Part shown: piece after piece, positions 1 through 9,700 of the stretch
How the letters are laid out: every line of letters begins with the position of its first letter
How positions within the stretch are numbered: position 1 is the first letter of the stretch
Assembly (NCBI RefSeq): GCF_003958645.1
Contig: NZ_RXLO01000001.1
Coordinates: forward strand, 1-64,000
DNA from: Chitinophaga rhizosphaerae
Lineage (GTDB): Bacteria; Bacteroidota; Bacteroidia; Chitinophagales; Chitinophagaceae
Length of the DNA: 64,000 bases
Direction: 5' to 3'
Program-made: the position numbers and the translations under genes
The notes under the pieces: model-generated
The model's input: the letters and a program-made list of their open reading frames with translations, nothing else
Told to the model about the DNA's origin: nothing
Database searches by the model: none

Positions 1-72
1 ATGGTGCAAGAATACCTGGATCACCACAAGGATGACCCAGGTGCTAATGCTGAAAATTTAATGCTGGAGTAG
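1..72 (+). CDS. 3' end of an upstream gene (partial)
   Basis: Frame 1 is open from the first base to a TAG at 70-72 and would encode about 23 residues ending in NLMLE. A hairpin that looks like a terminator follows at 97-117, which supports this being the tail of a gene that began before the window. The ATG at base 1 need not be a real start. Too little is visible to name a function. Confidence 0.45.
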   Translation: MVQEYLDHHKDDPGANAENLMLE

Positions 73-96
73 GACTTTAGTCCGGCATACCCAAAC

Positions 97-124
97 CTCT
101 GCACTTTCAGTGCAGAGTATTTTA
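97..124 (+). terminator. Hairpin, probable terminator of the upstream gene
   Basis: CTCTGCACT (97-105) and AGTGCAGAG (109-117) form a perfect 9-bp stem with a 3-base loop, followed by a short T-rich run (TATTTTA). It lies 25 bases after the stop of the partial gene. The T tract is short, so termination is inferred. Confidence 0.5.
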
Positions 125-254
125 GTTCCCGGTTTCCGAATGCGGTGCGTCGGTTATGCAGGAAGTCCGGGAAATAGCATGCCAGCCGTGAATCGGGGGA
201 TTATTACGCGTTGAATCCTTAATTTGCAGCCTCGTTTTAACCTCGATACCCAAT

Positions 255-749
255 ATGACCGCTACGCTCGCATCTATCGAAACCAACGCATTGCATCCCG
301 CAGGACTGCGCATCACGGGTTTGTTGCAAGACGCCGAAAGTGAAGATTATGACGGCCTTGACCTCCTTTGTAACGGAAGTGTCCGCATCAAGTACCGCCA
401 GGCGAAACTAACGCCTAAAAAGGCCGGCAATTTCGTCGCGTTATGGAAAAGAAGCGCCTCCGGCGGAACAGCGCCTTTCACGCTTTCAGATCCCTTCGAT
501 TTCTACATGATCGCCGTACACGGCGGATCGCGCAGCGGATTTTTCATGTTCCCGCGGCAGGCGTTGGCCGGCAACGGGGTGTTGACGAACGGGCCGAAGG
601 AGGGAAAGCGCGGCTTCCGGTTGTATCCCGGTTGGGTGGAAGCGCCTAACAGGCAAGCTTTGAATACGCAGCAATGGCAATCCGGTTACTTCGTCGATCT
701 GGACGAAAAGGATGCTGCTGCACGGTTGCGGCGGATTATCCACATTTAG
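255..749 (+). CDS. MepB family protein
   Basis: A 164-residue protein matching the MepB family along its length. The family hallmarks are visible in order: an N-terminal YDG-L segment, a basic KYRQAK-LTPKKAGNFVALWKR stretch near residues 46-66, the SDPFDFYMIAV strand, a FMFPRQAL segment, EGKRGFRLYPGW, and a C-terminal WQSGYF. MepB was named from a Staphylococcus aureus operon with an efflux pump (mepA) and its regulator (mepR); its biochemical role is not settled. Here no mepA or mepR homologue is adjacent, so it stands alone. No signal peptide is seen, so it is probably cytoplasmic. Confidence 0.85.
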   Translation: MTATLASIETNALHPAGLRITGLLQDAESEDYDGLDLLCNGSVRIKYRQAKLTPKKAGNFVALWKRSASGGTAPFTLSDPFDFYMIAVHGGSRSGFFMFPRQALAGNGVLTNGPKEGKRGFRLYPGWVEAPNRQALNTQQWQSGYFVDLDEKDAAARLRRIIHI

Positions 750-851
750 CCGCCATCCCTGAAACTTTTTTTCAAAACACCCCGTATCTGATTTGTCTAC
801 GAAATAATCTCGGATTCATTTTTTGTATTCAACATCAAATACAGCATGATT

Positions 852-1256
852 ATGAAAAAAACAATGAAGATGGCCTTACTGGCAGCCGTTTTATGTATCC
901 CTTCTTCCCTGGTTTTCGCTTCGCCCGGATTCCAAATTGAATCTTGTGTTCCGGCCTTTGACTGGTCCAAATCCGCGACCGGTACCTGGGCCGGGATGCA
1001 TGAAGGGAAAATGCTGTGGTACAAGCTGGATGCCAAAGGCGGGCTTTGGCAAAGCCACGATGGTAAAAAATGGGCGGCGGAAAAGGCTGGCACATGGATG
1101 GACAAGGAAGGTAAATGGCTGAAGATCCACGAAGGCAAACTGGTTTGGAGCACGGATGGGAAAACCTGGTCCGAAGTGCCGGAATGGAAGTGGGAAGGGG
1201 CAGATGGTAAGTGGTATAAATTCGATGCCGGTTGGAAATTGTGGGTGAACGGATAA
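852..1256 (+). CDS. Secreted tryptophan-rich repeat protein, unknown function
   Basis: The reading frame opens at 846, but the second ATG (852, MKKTMKM) gives a standard signal peptide, so it is preferred. After the signal (about 25 residues, ending near VFA-SP) the mature protein is about 110 residues and very rich in tryptophan, glycine and lysine. Two degenerate copies of a roughly 35-residue unit begin with GTW and contain HEGK and DGK-W motifs; a partial third copy ends the protein. Such short aromatic repeats often form small beta structures that bind polymers, but that is inference. A perfect 11-bp hairpin follows the stop. I do not recognise a named family. Confidence 0.75.
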   Translation: MKKTMKMALLAAVLCIPSSLVFASPGFQIESCVPAFDWSKSATGTWAGMHEGKMLWYKLDAKGGLWQSHDGKKWAAEKAGTWMDKEGKWLKIHEGKLVWSTDGKTWSEVPEWKWEGADGKWYKFDAGWKLWVNG

Positions 1257-1262
1257 GGTAAT

Positions 1263-1292
1263 GCGCCCTTTGCAAGTCCAGGCAAAGGGCGC
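1263..1292 (+). terminator. Perfect 11-bp hairpin after the tryptophan-rich gene
   Basis: GCGCCCTTTGC (1263-1273) pairs exactly with GCAAAGGGCGC (1282-1292) across an 8-base loop, seven bases after the stop at 1256. No T run follows (AAACTTCC), so it may be a weak terminator or an mRNA-stabilising structure. Confidence 0.5.
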
Positions 1293-1331
1293 AAACTTCC
1301 CTAAAACTGGCTGCGGGATTCTCCCGTATAT

Positions 1332-1904
1332 ATGCTATTCGAATTATTCAATTATCTTTTGAAGATTTTACCCAAATATACAGAGGATGAACTTGTTCAG
1401 CTGCTAAAACAGCGGGACGAGTCCGCATTCAGGTATTTGTACGATAACTATTCGCCCGCGCTTTACGGCGTCATATACAGCATCGTTCCGGAAGGGCACA
1501 CGGCGCAGGATGTCTTGCAGGATAGTTTTGTAAAGATTTGGCGATTGATCGGGCAATATGAGCCTGCAAAGGGGCGGTTGTTTACATGGATGCACAATAT
1601 CGCCCGTTCCGGCGCGATAGACGCAGTCCGAAGTGCGGCCTGGCGGAATGCGAGGAAAACCGAGCCTGTCCAGGATTTTCATCATTCTATCGCAGGGGCG
1701 TCCATCGAATACACGGGTTTACGGAAATCGGTGAGTAAACTGGCGGTGGAACACAGGGCATTGATAGAATTATCTTATTTTCAGGGCTATACACATGAAG
1801 AGATCGCCAAATTGGCGAAAATCCCGGCAGGGACGGTTAAAACGAGACTACGTGCGGCTATTAAGCAACTCAGGAAAATGATATCTATATTTTTATTTGC
1901 GTGA
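1332..1904 (+). CDS. ECF RNA polymerase sigma factor (partner of RskA-type anti-sigma)
   Basis: A 190-residue sigma-70 family protein with only regions 2 and 4. Region 2 spans about residues 28-100 (YLYDNYSPALYGV, then DVLQDSFVKIWR, FTWMHNIARSGAIDAVR) and region 4 about 130-182, with a helix-turn-helix reading YTHEEIAKLAKIPAGTVKTR. It directs RNA polymerase to a dedicated promoter set. Its stop overlaps the GTG start of the next gene by 4 bases (GTGA), so the two are translationally coupled. The anti-sigma partner is of the RskA/SigK type, as in other systems that respond to envelope or redox stress; the actual signal cannot be read here. Confidence 0.92.
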   Translation: MLFELFNYLLKILPKYTEDELVQLLKQRDESAFRYLYDNYSPALYGVIYSIVPEGHTAQDVLQDSFVKIWRLIGQYEPAKGRLFTWMHNIARSGAIDAVRSAAWRNARKTEPVQDFHHSIAGASIEYTGLRKSVSKLAVEHRALIELSYFQGYTHEEIAKLAKIPAGTVKTRLRAAIKQLRKMISIFLFA

Positions 1905-2728
1905 ACGTATCGGCATACATACAAAGTGGGGTGATCGAAAGTTATGTACTTGGTCTTGCTACGCCAGAGGAAAGGGCGGAAGTGGATCAGTTTCGTGCGC
2001 TGTATCCTGAAGTGGAAGCTGCCATTCAACAGTGTGAGGAGAATTTGGAGACGTATTGTTTTGATCATGCCAAAGAGCTGCCGGAAAGCGACCTGTGGGG
2101 CGATCTGAAACGCAGGTTGGCCGAAGGGCTCGAAGGCGATGGTATAGAAAGCAGCGGCCCAGTGCCCGCAGTGCCGATGCCGGAAAGGAACTTTACACGC
2201 AGTACATTCAGTTGGGCGGGCGTAGCAGCTGCGGCAGCCATCTTGCTGCTGGTAAGCATTGCGGGGAATATTCTGCTGTATCAGCGATATCATCGGCTGA
2301 AGGACGACTATGCGCTGGCGGCACGCCGTAACGATTTGTTACTGGCCGGCAATGCCGCGATCCGGGATACGCTTTCACTGGTGTATTCGCAGGTCAGGTC
2401 AGTTGCTTTGCCCGGTACAAGGAAAATTCTCCTGAACGGTGTACCCGGTAAGGAAGGGGAGGTAACCGTCTACTGGAATAATAACAATCGGGATGTTTTT
2501 GTTTTTACCCAACATTTACCACCTGCGCCCAAAGGTAAACAATACCAGTTATGGGCGTTGGTCGATGGCAAACCGGTAGATGCGGGTATGCTGGAAAACT
2601 GTCCGGGCTATTGCAGGCTCAAGCCCGTCGAACGCGCCGATGCATTCGCGATTACATTGGAAAAAGAAGGCGGAAGCCCCACGCCGGATCTGACCCAGTT
2701 ATATGTAATGGGCAAGGTTGCCGGGTAA
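1901..2728 (+). CDS. RskA-type anti-sigma factor
   Basis: A 275-residue membrane protein starting with GTG inside the end of the sigma gene. Residues 1-95 form a cytoplasmic part that should bind the sigma factor, residues about 105-127 are a single transmembrane helix, and residues about 170-273 match the anti-sigma-K factor RskA C-terminal domain. Its signatures are YQLWALVDGKPVDAGML and, near the end, AFAITLEKEGGSPTPD. A conserved zinc-binding HxxxCxxC motif is not seen in the N-terminal part. The 4-base overlap and order sigma then anti-sigma indicate co-expression. Signal release probably requires proteolysis in the membrane, by analogy with the family. Confidence 0.88.
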   Translation: MNVSAYIQSGVIESYVLGLATPEERAEVDQFRALYPEVEAAIQQCEENLETYCFDHAKELPESDLWGDLKRRLAEGLEGDGIESSGPVPAVPMPERNFTRSTFSWAGVAAAAAILLLVSIAGNILLYQRYHRLKDDYALAARRNDLLLAGNAAIRDTLSLVYSQVRSVALPGTRKILLNGVPGKEGEVTVYWNNNNRDVFVFTQHLPPAPKGKQYQLWALVDGKPVDAGMLENCPGYCRLKPVERADAFAITLEKEGGSPTPDLTQLYVMGKVAG

Positions 2729-2783
2729 AGCGGGTCCAGCGAAATAAATGTTATAGTAGAAGTTTTCGCTCTGGCGGTGTTCC

Positions 2784-2805
2784 ACATGCGCCGCCCGGCG
2801 CATGT
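2784..2805. repeat. 22-bp near-perfect palindrome, possible cruciform
   Basis: ACATGCGCCG and CGGCGCATGT form a perfect 10-bp stem around just CC. An outer pair, CTGGCG at 2771-2776 and CGCCAG at 2816-2821, extends the symmetry. It lies 55 bases after the anti-sigma stop and 100 bases before the shared terminator. It could be an RNA processing hairpin or a repeated extragenic element; no second copy was noticed in the window. Confidence 0.5.
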
Positions 2806-2903
2806 ACAACTCGTTCGCCAGGCGATGGTGCCAATTTCAGGTGTTGCAAAAGGTTTGCTGAATAGTATGGAGTATCTATAAGAGTAATAGACAAATAAGC
2901 TAT

Positions 2904-2939
2904 AAAAAAGCGAAACGGATGTTGCCGTTTCGCTTTTTT
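2904..2939. terminator. Bidirectional rho-independent terminator
   Basis: A perfect 15-bp stem, AAAAAAGCGAAACGG (2904-2918) against CCGTTTCGCTTTTTT (2925-2939), with a 6-base loop. It carries a T run on both strands and sits between the converging anti-sigma gene and the GH31 gene, whose stop lies only two bases away. Confidence 0.9.
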
Positions 2940-2940
2940 A

Positions 2941-5334
2941 TTATTTGAGAATGATCTCTTCGAAATTGCGGGCCAGGCGGATCTCGATCACCGGCGCCTG
3001 CAGCACGTCTTGCGGAATGTCCATCACCAGGCCGTCTACCACGCAGGTAGTGGGCCGGAAAGGCAGGCCGTGGATGCGGAGGCGGTGATGCGTGTAATCT
3101 GCTTCAAATTTGCCCACGAATTTCTTTTTCAGCCGGAACTGTTTTTCTTCGGATACCTGTTTGAAACGCACGAGGTTGTATTGCCCCGTCTTGTAAGCGT
3201 AATGATCGCCGGCGTCTTCGTACAGGATGCTGTGGGTGATGCCTTCGCCGTAATACACCTGCAGGATCATCTCTTCCACCTTGCGCTGGCCCACCCATTC
3301 CATATCGGGGTACTGGGGCACCACGGCGCCGCCTTTTACGAAAATGGGCATTTCCGAAATGGGCGTGGGAACGGTGACGGTCTGGCCGCCGGTATGGCGC
3401 TGGTCGTTGAAGTAGTAATACCAGGTGCCTTCGGGCAGGTACACCGGTTTTTCCTGCATGCCGGGCTCGCTGACGTGGCTGATCAGGATGCTGTCTCCCA
3501 ACATGAACTCGTGGTTCAGATCGTGCGTATGGGCATCGTTTTGCGCTACGAAAGCGAGGGGGCGCAGCATCGGCGTGCCATACGCTGCATATTGCCAGAA
3601 AGTGGTGTAGATGTAGGGGAGAAGGCGATATCGGAGCTGGATGAACGATTTGATCACCGCTTCATATTCCGGTCCGAAGCTCCAGGGCTCCTGGTCGAAC
3701 CCGGTATCGTTGCTGGCCGAGTGGGTCCGCATGAGCGGATGGAACGCGCCCAGCTGGATCCAGCGGGTATACAGCTCGCCGCTGGGCTCGCCGATGAACC
3801 CGCCGATATCGCTGCCGGCGAAGCTTAGCCCGGAAACGGAGAGGCGTTGGCACTGTACCGACGCCAACCAGAGATGTTCCCATGTGCTCATATTGTCGCC
3901 CGTCCAAACGCTGCTCCAGCGCTGCGTGCCGGAATAGGCGGAACGGGTGATGACAAAGGGGCGCCTCGGCATGAGGTGCTTCTTCAGTCCCGCCGCGGTA
4001 GCCTTGCTCATAAGGTGGCCATACACATTGTGCGCCTTGCGGTGGCTCACGTTCTCACCGTCGTAATCGTGGCGCACGTCTTCGGGGAAAGTCCCCAGTT
4101 CGAACACCGCCGGTTCGTTCATATCGTTCCACACGCCCCTGACGCCGAAGTCGGTCAAATCCTTGAAAAGCCCTGCCCACCAATCGCGCACTTTCGGATC
4201 GGTGAAATCGGGGAACGCGCATTTGCCGGGCCATACGTCGCCCTCCATCAGCGCACCATCCGCCCGTTTGCAGGCATAGCCTTTCTGCACGAGCTCCTGG
4301 TATACGGAATATTCCGGGTCTACCTTGATCCCGGGGTCGATGATGACTACGGTTTTGAATCCGCCGTCCGACAGTTCTTTCAGCAGTTTTTTCGGGTCGG
4401 GGAAGCCTTCCTTGCTCCATGTGAAGCAGCGGAAGCCGTCCATATAGTCGATATCGAGATAGAGCGCGTCGCAAGGGATGCCGCGGTCGCGGAATTCTTT
4501 GGCGATTTCGCGTACGCGGGTGTCGGGGAAATAGCTCCAGCGGCACTGGTGGTAGCCGAGGGCCCAGAGGGGCGGCAATTCGGCCGTTCCGGTGATGCGG
4601 GCGTAGGATTCGGCGACTTTCAGCAGTTCGGGGCCGTAAATGAAGTAATAGTTCATTTCCCCGCCGCGCGCCCAGAAGCTGGACGCGTCTTCGCGCTCGC
4701 TGCCGAAATCGAACAGGGTGCGGAAGGTGTTGTCGAAAAACAATCCGTACCCGATGCCGTTGTGCAGGCCATAATAGAAGGGGATGTTCCGGTAGAGGGG
4801 ATCGGTATCTTTCGCATATCCGTACGCATCCGTCCCGAAATTCTCCACTCGCTTGCCGCGGAGGTTCAGGTCGGTGGGTTTGTCGCCCAGGCCGTAGAAA
4901 GCTTCGCCTTCCTGTATGAGTTTGGTGCAATACACGATCTTCCCGCCTTTCTGCAGGTAATATTGCCAGTGGAAGCCCGTTTCGTCCTGGTTGATGATCC
5001 GGCCGTCGATGTCGGTGATGGTGATCCGGAGGTTTTCGCGGGCCACGTAGACGCGGATGGCGGTGGTGAATATTTCAAAAGACTCCTGCCATTCCCGGAT
5101 ATCGAAGTTTTCGGGGGATTCTTCCAGTTTATCGCTCAGGGCATAGGAGAAATCCCGCTGGAACTGCCCGTCGGCAGCATACCTGAACCTGACGATCTTG
5201 TCGGATATCACCCTGATTTCCAGTATGGTGGCTGAGGTGTAGAAGTAGAAATAGTTGCCTTCCTTTTTCCAGGATTGAATATTGTCTGGGTAGTGTTTAA
5301 CCGAGTATTTACCCGAAGATGTTGCCACTTGCAT
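2941..5334 (-). CDS. GH31 alpha-glucosidase
   Basis: A 797-residue glycoside hydrolase family 31 enzyme, which hydrolyses terminal alpha-linked glucose (or related sugars) from oligosaccharides with retention. Residues about 30-230 form the N-terminal beta domain, followed by the catalytic barrel and two C-terminal beta domains. The nucleophile signature WNDMNEP places Asp404 as nucleophile, and WTGDNMSTW places Asp480 as acid/base. The length is typical of bacterial family members. No signal peptide is visible at the N terminus (MQVATSSGKY), so it is probably cytoplasmic and acts on imported oligosaccharides. It is a lone gene with a bidirectional terminator right after its stop. Substrate (maltose-type or other alpha-glucoside) cannot be fixed from sequence. 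Confidence 0.93.
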   Translation of the reverse strand: MQVATSSGKYSVKHYPDNIQSWKKEGNYFYFYTSATILEIRVISDKIVRFRYAADGQFQRDFSYALSDKLEESPENFDIREWQESFEIFTTAIRVYVARENLRITITDIDGRIINQDETGFHWQYYLQKGGKIVYCTKLIQEGEAFYGLGDKPTDLNLRGKRVENFGTDAYGYAKDTDPLYRNIPFYYGLHNGIGYGLFFDNTFRTLFDFGSEREDASSFWARGGEMNYYFIYGPELLKVAESYARITGTAELPPLWALGYHQCRWSYFPDTRVREIAKEFRDRGIPCDALYLDIDYMDGFRCFTWSKEGFPDPKKLLKELSDGGFKTVVIIDPGIKVDPEYSVYQELVQKGYACKRADGALMEGDVWPGKCAFPDFTDPKVRDWWAGLFKDLTDFGVRGVWNDMNEPAVFELGTFPEDVRHDYDGENVSHRKAHNVYGHLMSKATAAGLKKHLMPRRPFVITRSAYSGTQRWSSVWTGDNMSTWEHLWLASVQCQRLSVSGLSFAGSDIGGFIGEPSGELYTRWIQLGAFHPLMRTHSASNDTGFDQEPWSFGPEYEAVIKSFIQLRYRLLPYIYTTFWQYAAYGTPMLRPLAFVAQNDAHTHDLNHEFMLGDSILISHVSEPGMQEKPVYLPEGTWYYYFNDQRHTGGQTVTVPTPISEMPIFVKGGAVVPQYPDMEWVGQRKVEEMILQVYYGEGITHSILYEDAGDHYAYKTGQYNLVRFKQVSEEKQFRLKKKFVGKFEADYTHHRLRIHGLPFRPTTCVVDGLVMDIPQDVLQAPVIEIRLARNFEEIILK

Positions 5335-5575
5335 CGTGCCGATCTGTTTCTTTTACTGATAAATGTCACGGCCATTTAAGGGGCCGTATTCCATCTAATA
5401 TAATTAAAAATTACTTTTTCCCTGCATTTAACGGGGCATTTCCAGCTTTAACAAAAAAAATAACTGTGTTGGCGAGATTGTCCGAAATATTGCAGTGAGA
5501 AGGTTTAACTTGTAGTAAATGTACTTTTTGCTTTAACCTATTGTTCCGGTTGTGATACAATAAGCGTATTGTAAC

Positions 5576-5600
5576 GGGCGTCCTTTCCAGGGCGCCCTTT
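5576..5600 (-). terminator. Hairpin downstream of the Ycf48-like gene
   Basis: GGGCGTCC (5576-5583) pairs with GGGCGCCC (5590-5597), with one G-U pair and a 6-base loop, just beyond the minus-strand stop at 5609. On the minus strand the following bases are not T-rich, so it is a weak candidate. The rest of 5335-5575 is AT-rich and holds no gene I can support; it should contain the GH31 promoter. Confidence 0.4.
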
Positions 5601-5608
5601 GCATTCGG

Positions 5609-6640
5609 TCACATTCCCCTTACCACGGCGATCCGCCCTTTTGCGCCTGCCAGGTACACCGCTCTCCCGGTTTTGGCCCTGCGGACCGCGTGGAAACCCT
5701 CGCCCGGGAGCGCCTGCCAGGTCAGCCCGCCATCGGCCGACCAATCGGTCCCCGTGGGCCCGGTACAGATCACGATATTCCTGTCGACGTATTCCACGGC
5801 GGAACGGTACCCGCGCGGCGGCGTTTTGGGCAGCGCCCAGTTGAGCCCGCCATCGGCAGTAATAAGGCAATTTCCTTGTACGACGTCCGGTTTGACGTAA
5901 TCGCCCCCCACGGCAATGCCTTGTTTATCAGTAAGAAATGCGAATGAAAATATACCGGTGGATGCCTGCCCCTGCGTGGCGGCCCATTCGGAAACCTGCC
6001 AGGTCCGCCCCTTGAGCCGGTAGAAACGGCTGTGGCTCCCCCCGGTGGCGAAAGCCACCTGTCCACCGGGCAATGCCCGCAAAGTGGTGCCGCTCGCCGC
6101 AAATATCGCTTCGGCGGAATCCGCTTTGGGCATGGGCAGGTTGTACCAGGTTTTACCGCCGTCTGGCGTAATGAGCCCTTTGAAGCTGCCGCCCAGCGGG
6201 TCTCCCGCGATAAATCCTTTCTTATCTCCCCAGAAATCCATGGCATCGAGGAACACCGCGGAATCGCTGTTGTAATAGACCTGTTCCCAGTTCTTGCCGC
6301 CGTCTTCGGTGAGCATCACCCGCCCGGGAGACGCGATGCCCATGAGCAGCGCTCTTTCCCCTGAAAAACCTTCCACGTCCCGGAAATCGACGCTGTCGCA
6401 GCCGGGAACGGTGATCCAGGTCCAGGTTTTACCGCCGTCTGTCGTACGGCCGGCCTTGCCCTGGGTGCCGGAAACCCATACCACGCTGTCGTTCACCACG
6501 CTCAACCCACGGATGCTCCCGATCGGGGCATTCACCAGCTCCTGGATCGAAGGGTCGGGTTTGGGGGCGACGGGGGCCGTCTGCGCCAGCACTGGCCGGC
6601 AAGCGATCACGGTCATCACCATCAACAGTCTGAATTTCAT
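5609..6640 (-). CDS. Secreted Ycf48-like / BNR-repeat beta-propeller protein
   Basis: A 343-residue protein with an N-terminal signal peptide (about 19 residues, ending VLAQ). The mature part repeats the BNR/Asp-box pattern: TTDGGKTWTW, TEDGGKNWEQ, TPDGGKTWYN, TADGGLNWAL and SADGGLTWQA, five copies consistent with a six- or seven-bladed propeller. The closest named relatives are the Ycf48 photosystem II assembly factors; in non-photosynthetic Bacteroidota such proteins are often labelled oxidoreductase, but no redox motif is visible. It is transcribed divergently from the propeller sensor kinase across a 107-base gap, so the two may be co-regulated. Its role in the periplasm or at the surface is unknown. 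Confidence 0.85.
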   Translation of the reverse strand: MKFRLLMVMTVIACRPVLAQTAPVAPKPDPSIQELVNAPIGSIRGLSVVNDSVVWVSGTQGKAGRTTDGGKTWTWITVPGCDSVDFRDVEGFSGERALLMGIASPGRVMLTEDGGKNWEQVYYNSDSAVFLDAMDFWGDKKGFIAGDPLGGSFKGLITPDGGKTWYNLPMPKADSAEAIFAASGTTLRALPGGQVAFATGGSHSRFYRLKGRTWQVSEWAATQGQASTGIFSFAFLTDKQGIAVGGDYVKPDVVQGNCLITADGGLNWALPKTPPRGYRSAVEYVDRNIVICTGPTGTDWSADGGLTWQALPGEGFHAVRRAKTGRAVYLAGAKGRIAVVRGM

Positions 6641-6709
6641 ACTAGCTTCGTTTTCGGCAATAATAATGAAGAAAAATGCAAATTCGTTACAAAGTGCAGA
6701 CGAGAATTA

Positions 6710-6717
6710 TATATTTG
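6710..6717 (+). promoter_or_regulatory. Bacteroidota -7 promoter element for the sensor kinase
   Basis: TATATTTG fits the Bacteroidota -7 consensus TAnnTTTG exactly and lies 31 bases before the kinase start at 6748, in the intergenic region shared with the divergent Ycf48-like gene. No clear TTG is seen at the expected -33 distance. Confidence 0.55.
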
Positions 6718-6747
6718 CAAACCTCCTAAGACATATTCAACTGCACG

Positions 6748-9700
6748 ATGCGATCATTTTATCAGACAAGCATCCTTATACTTTGCTTGTTCCTGGCATG
6801 CCTGGCCACTGCCTCCGCACAGGAGCGCAGCTATAATTTCGACGCCTATGGCGTTGATAACGGGCTGTCGCAGAACAGTATCGGCAGCATCATCCAGGGC
6901 CCGGAAGGGTTTCTCTGGATTTCGACGTTTGACGGTGTCAACCGGTTCGACGGGTATGTGTTCAACGAATTCCGTACCAATCCCGCCCAGGGCCGGCCGG
7001 AAAGGCCCGACGAACGCGTGGTCTACAACTCCGCCGCGCAGCTCGGCCGGGCCGTGATAAAGAGTTTCGGGCTTCACGGCACCCGTAATCACCTGTTCTA
7101 CCTCGATCACGACAACCAGCTGTTCGTTGCCCACAACGCGGGTATCAGCTTTTACGACAGTTATAAAGGCACTTTCCGCCTGGTGTTCGCCGACAGCATT
7201 TACGTCAACGAAGCCGAGCGCGACTTCCTTCCCAAATTCAAGATCCTCGGGGAAGATGTGGCCACACAGTCGCTGTGGGTCTGGCGGCCCGCGAAAGGGC
7301 TCTACCAGCTGGACAGTGAAACGTTCGAGCTGAAAAAGATCATCCTCTACCCGCCGGCCTACGCGCGGGAAAATAAAATCCCGCAAACGGTGGCCATGCA
7401 GGATAATTACATCTGGATCTGTTTCGAAAACGAGCAATTGTACCGGATGGATGTGCACACCGCCCGGCTCACCACTTATTGCCTGCCCTCGCTCATCGGG
7501 AAACCCGTTATCCGCGCCCTGAGCGCCGATTCGCTGCTCGTGGTGAGCAACGGGCACGTCACCATCTTCGATACGAAGCACAACCGTTATTCAGATACGA
7601 AGTTTTCCATTTATAACGAGCTCCAGGAACCCTTCACCCCGAACGTCATCGAGCTCGACGAGCGCGGCAACGCCTGGATAGGCGGGAACAACGGCGTGCT
7701 GGTTTACAGTATCGCCAATCACGAGGTCATCAATCACATCACCAGTTTCAACGCATTCGAAACCAATTCCTTCAACAAGATCACAGCGCTGTACCGCGAC
7801 CGTGGCAATAACATGTGGATCGGCACGGATGGGGATGGATTGAAAAAATATGCGCCGAACAAAAAAGTATTCAGCCTTTACCGCTCCCCGCGCATTTCGC
7901 ACAATATCGTCAAAGCCGTGTACAAGCACGACGACGGGCGGTTGTACGTAGGATTGCTGCAGGACGGGCTGGATATTTACGAGAAAGGCGGCAAATACCT
8001 CAAACGGATTTCCAACGAGCTGACGCCGGGGCGCTTCCCGGCCAATAACCTTCACGCCATCTGCCGGGAAGATTACGAAAGCCTGTGGTTCCACTTCGTG
8101 CGGGGGCACATCGGGCTGTTCGACATTAAGTCCGAACGGTTCCAGGACCTGACCGGCAAAGTGCTGGCGCTCGGCTTGCCGCCGCAGCTGGTCATTTATC
8201 CCTTCGTGAACAAGCGGCCCAACGGGGAAACGTATTTCAATTACGGGGAGTACCTGCTGAAATTCAGCAGTGCGGATAAAGGGCTTTCGCCCGCCATCGT
8301 TCACCGGTTCGATAACGAGCAACTGACCTGCTTTTTCGAGGATTTCTGGGGCAACCAGTACGTAGGCACCAAAGCGTCCGTCTATTGCCGGAAATCGGAA
8401 GGCTCGAAATGGGAGAAGATACCGCTGTGGGTCAAGGACGTGGAGATCAAATCCATCAACAAGAACGCGCATAAACAGCTGCTGCTCGCCACCAACAAGG
8501 GTTTGCTGGTGCTGGACGAGGCCAGTCGCAAGCTGAAGCATTATAACAGTTACGACTACGCGGGCATGGTGAGTGATTACGTGTACGCCGTGCTGCTGGA
8601 CGATAAGGATAACATGTGGATCAGCCATAACCGCGGCATCACCCACATCCGCCAGAATGGCGATAACCTCGTGACGTTCAACTTCGAAGACGGTTTGCAA
8701 AGCAACGAGTTCAATACCGGCGCGTATTTCAAATCGATGGACGGCGAACTGTTCTTCGGCGGCATCCGCGGGGTGACGGGTTTCTATCCCCGCAACTTCC
8801 GCAATAATCCCTGGATGCCGAAAGTAATCATCAAGCGGTTGGAGGTGCTCGACAAGCCTTACAAATCGGACACGGCGATTTCGCTGTTGCAAAGGGTGGA
8901 GCTGGCATATAACCAAAATACCATCGCCATCGAGTATGTGCCACTGGAATTTACCAATCCTTTGAAGAACAAGGTGCAGTACATGCTGGAAGGGGCCGAC
9001 GAAGATTGGCTCATGGCCGGCAATCAGAACATGGCGCGGTATACAAACCTTGCACCCGGCACCTACCTGTTCAAGGTAAAAGCCTGCAATAACGACGAAG
9101 TCTGGAATACGGAACCCACCACGCTGCAGATCGTCATCAAAATTCCGTTCTGGCAGTCGCTCTGGTTCCGGTTCCTGCTATTGTTACTCATATTAGGTAT
9201 AGCATATTATTTCTCCGCGCTGTATCTTGACTACAAGATCCGGAACGAGAAACTGAAGCTGGAAAAGGAGCAGGCGGTAGACCAGGAGCGGGCGCGCATT
9301 TCGAGCGATATGCACGACGATCTGGGGTCTGGCCTGTCGACCATCAGGCTGCTGAGCGAAATCGCGAAGCGGAAGATCAAGGATTCCGGGCAAACGAAGG
9401 AAATCGAAAGGATTTCCGAAGCGGCGGGAGAGTTGGTGGACAAGATGAGCGAGATCATCTGGGCCATGAGCTCCTCGAACGATTCGCTGGCCAACCTCAT
9501 TGCGTATATGCGGAGCTTTGCGGCTGATTTCCTGGAGCATGCACATATCCAGCACCATTTCATCATCCCCGAAAGCATTCCCAACGTAAAACTGAACGGA
9601 GGTACCCGCCGCCATATCTACCTGGCCGTCAAGGAATCGCTGCACAACGTCGTGAAGCATTCACAGGCCACGGAAGTGATCATCGAAGTGAAAGTGTTCA

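Noticed and set aside
797-1294. Minus-strand ORFs of 141-165 codons opposite the tryptophan-rich gene
   Set aside because: The plus-strand gene has a signal peptide, repeats and a hairpin after its stop; the minus-strand frames have none of these.
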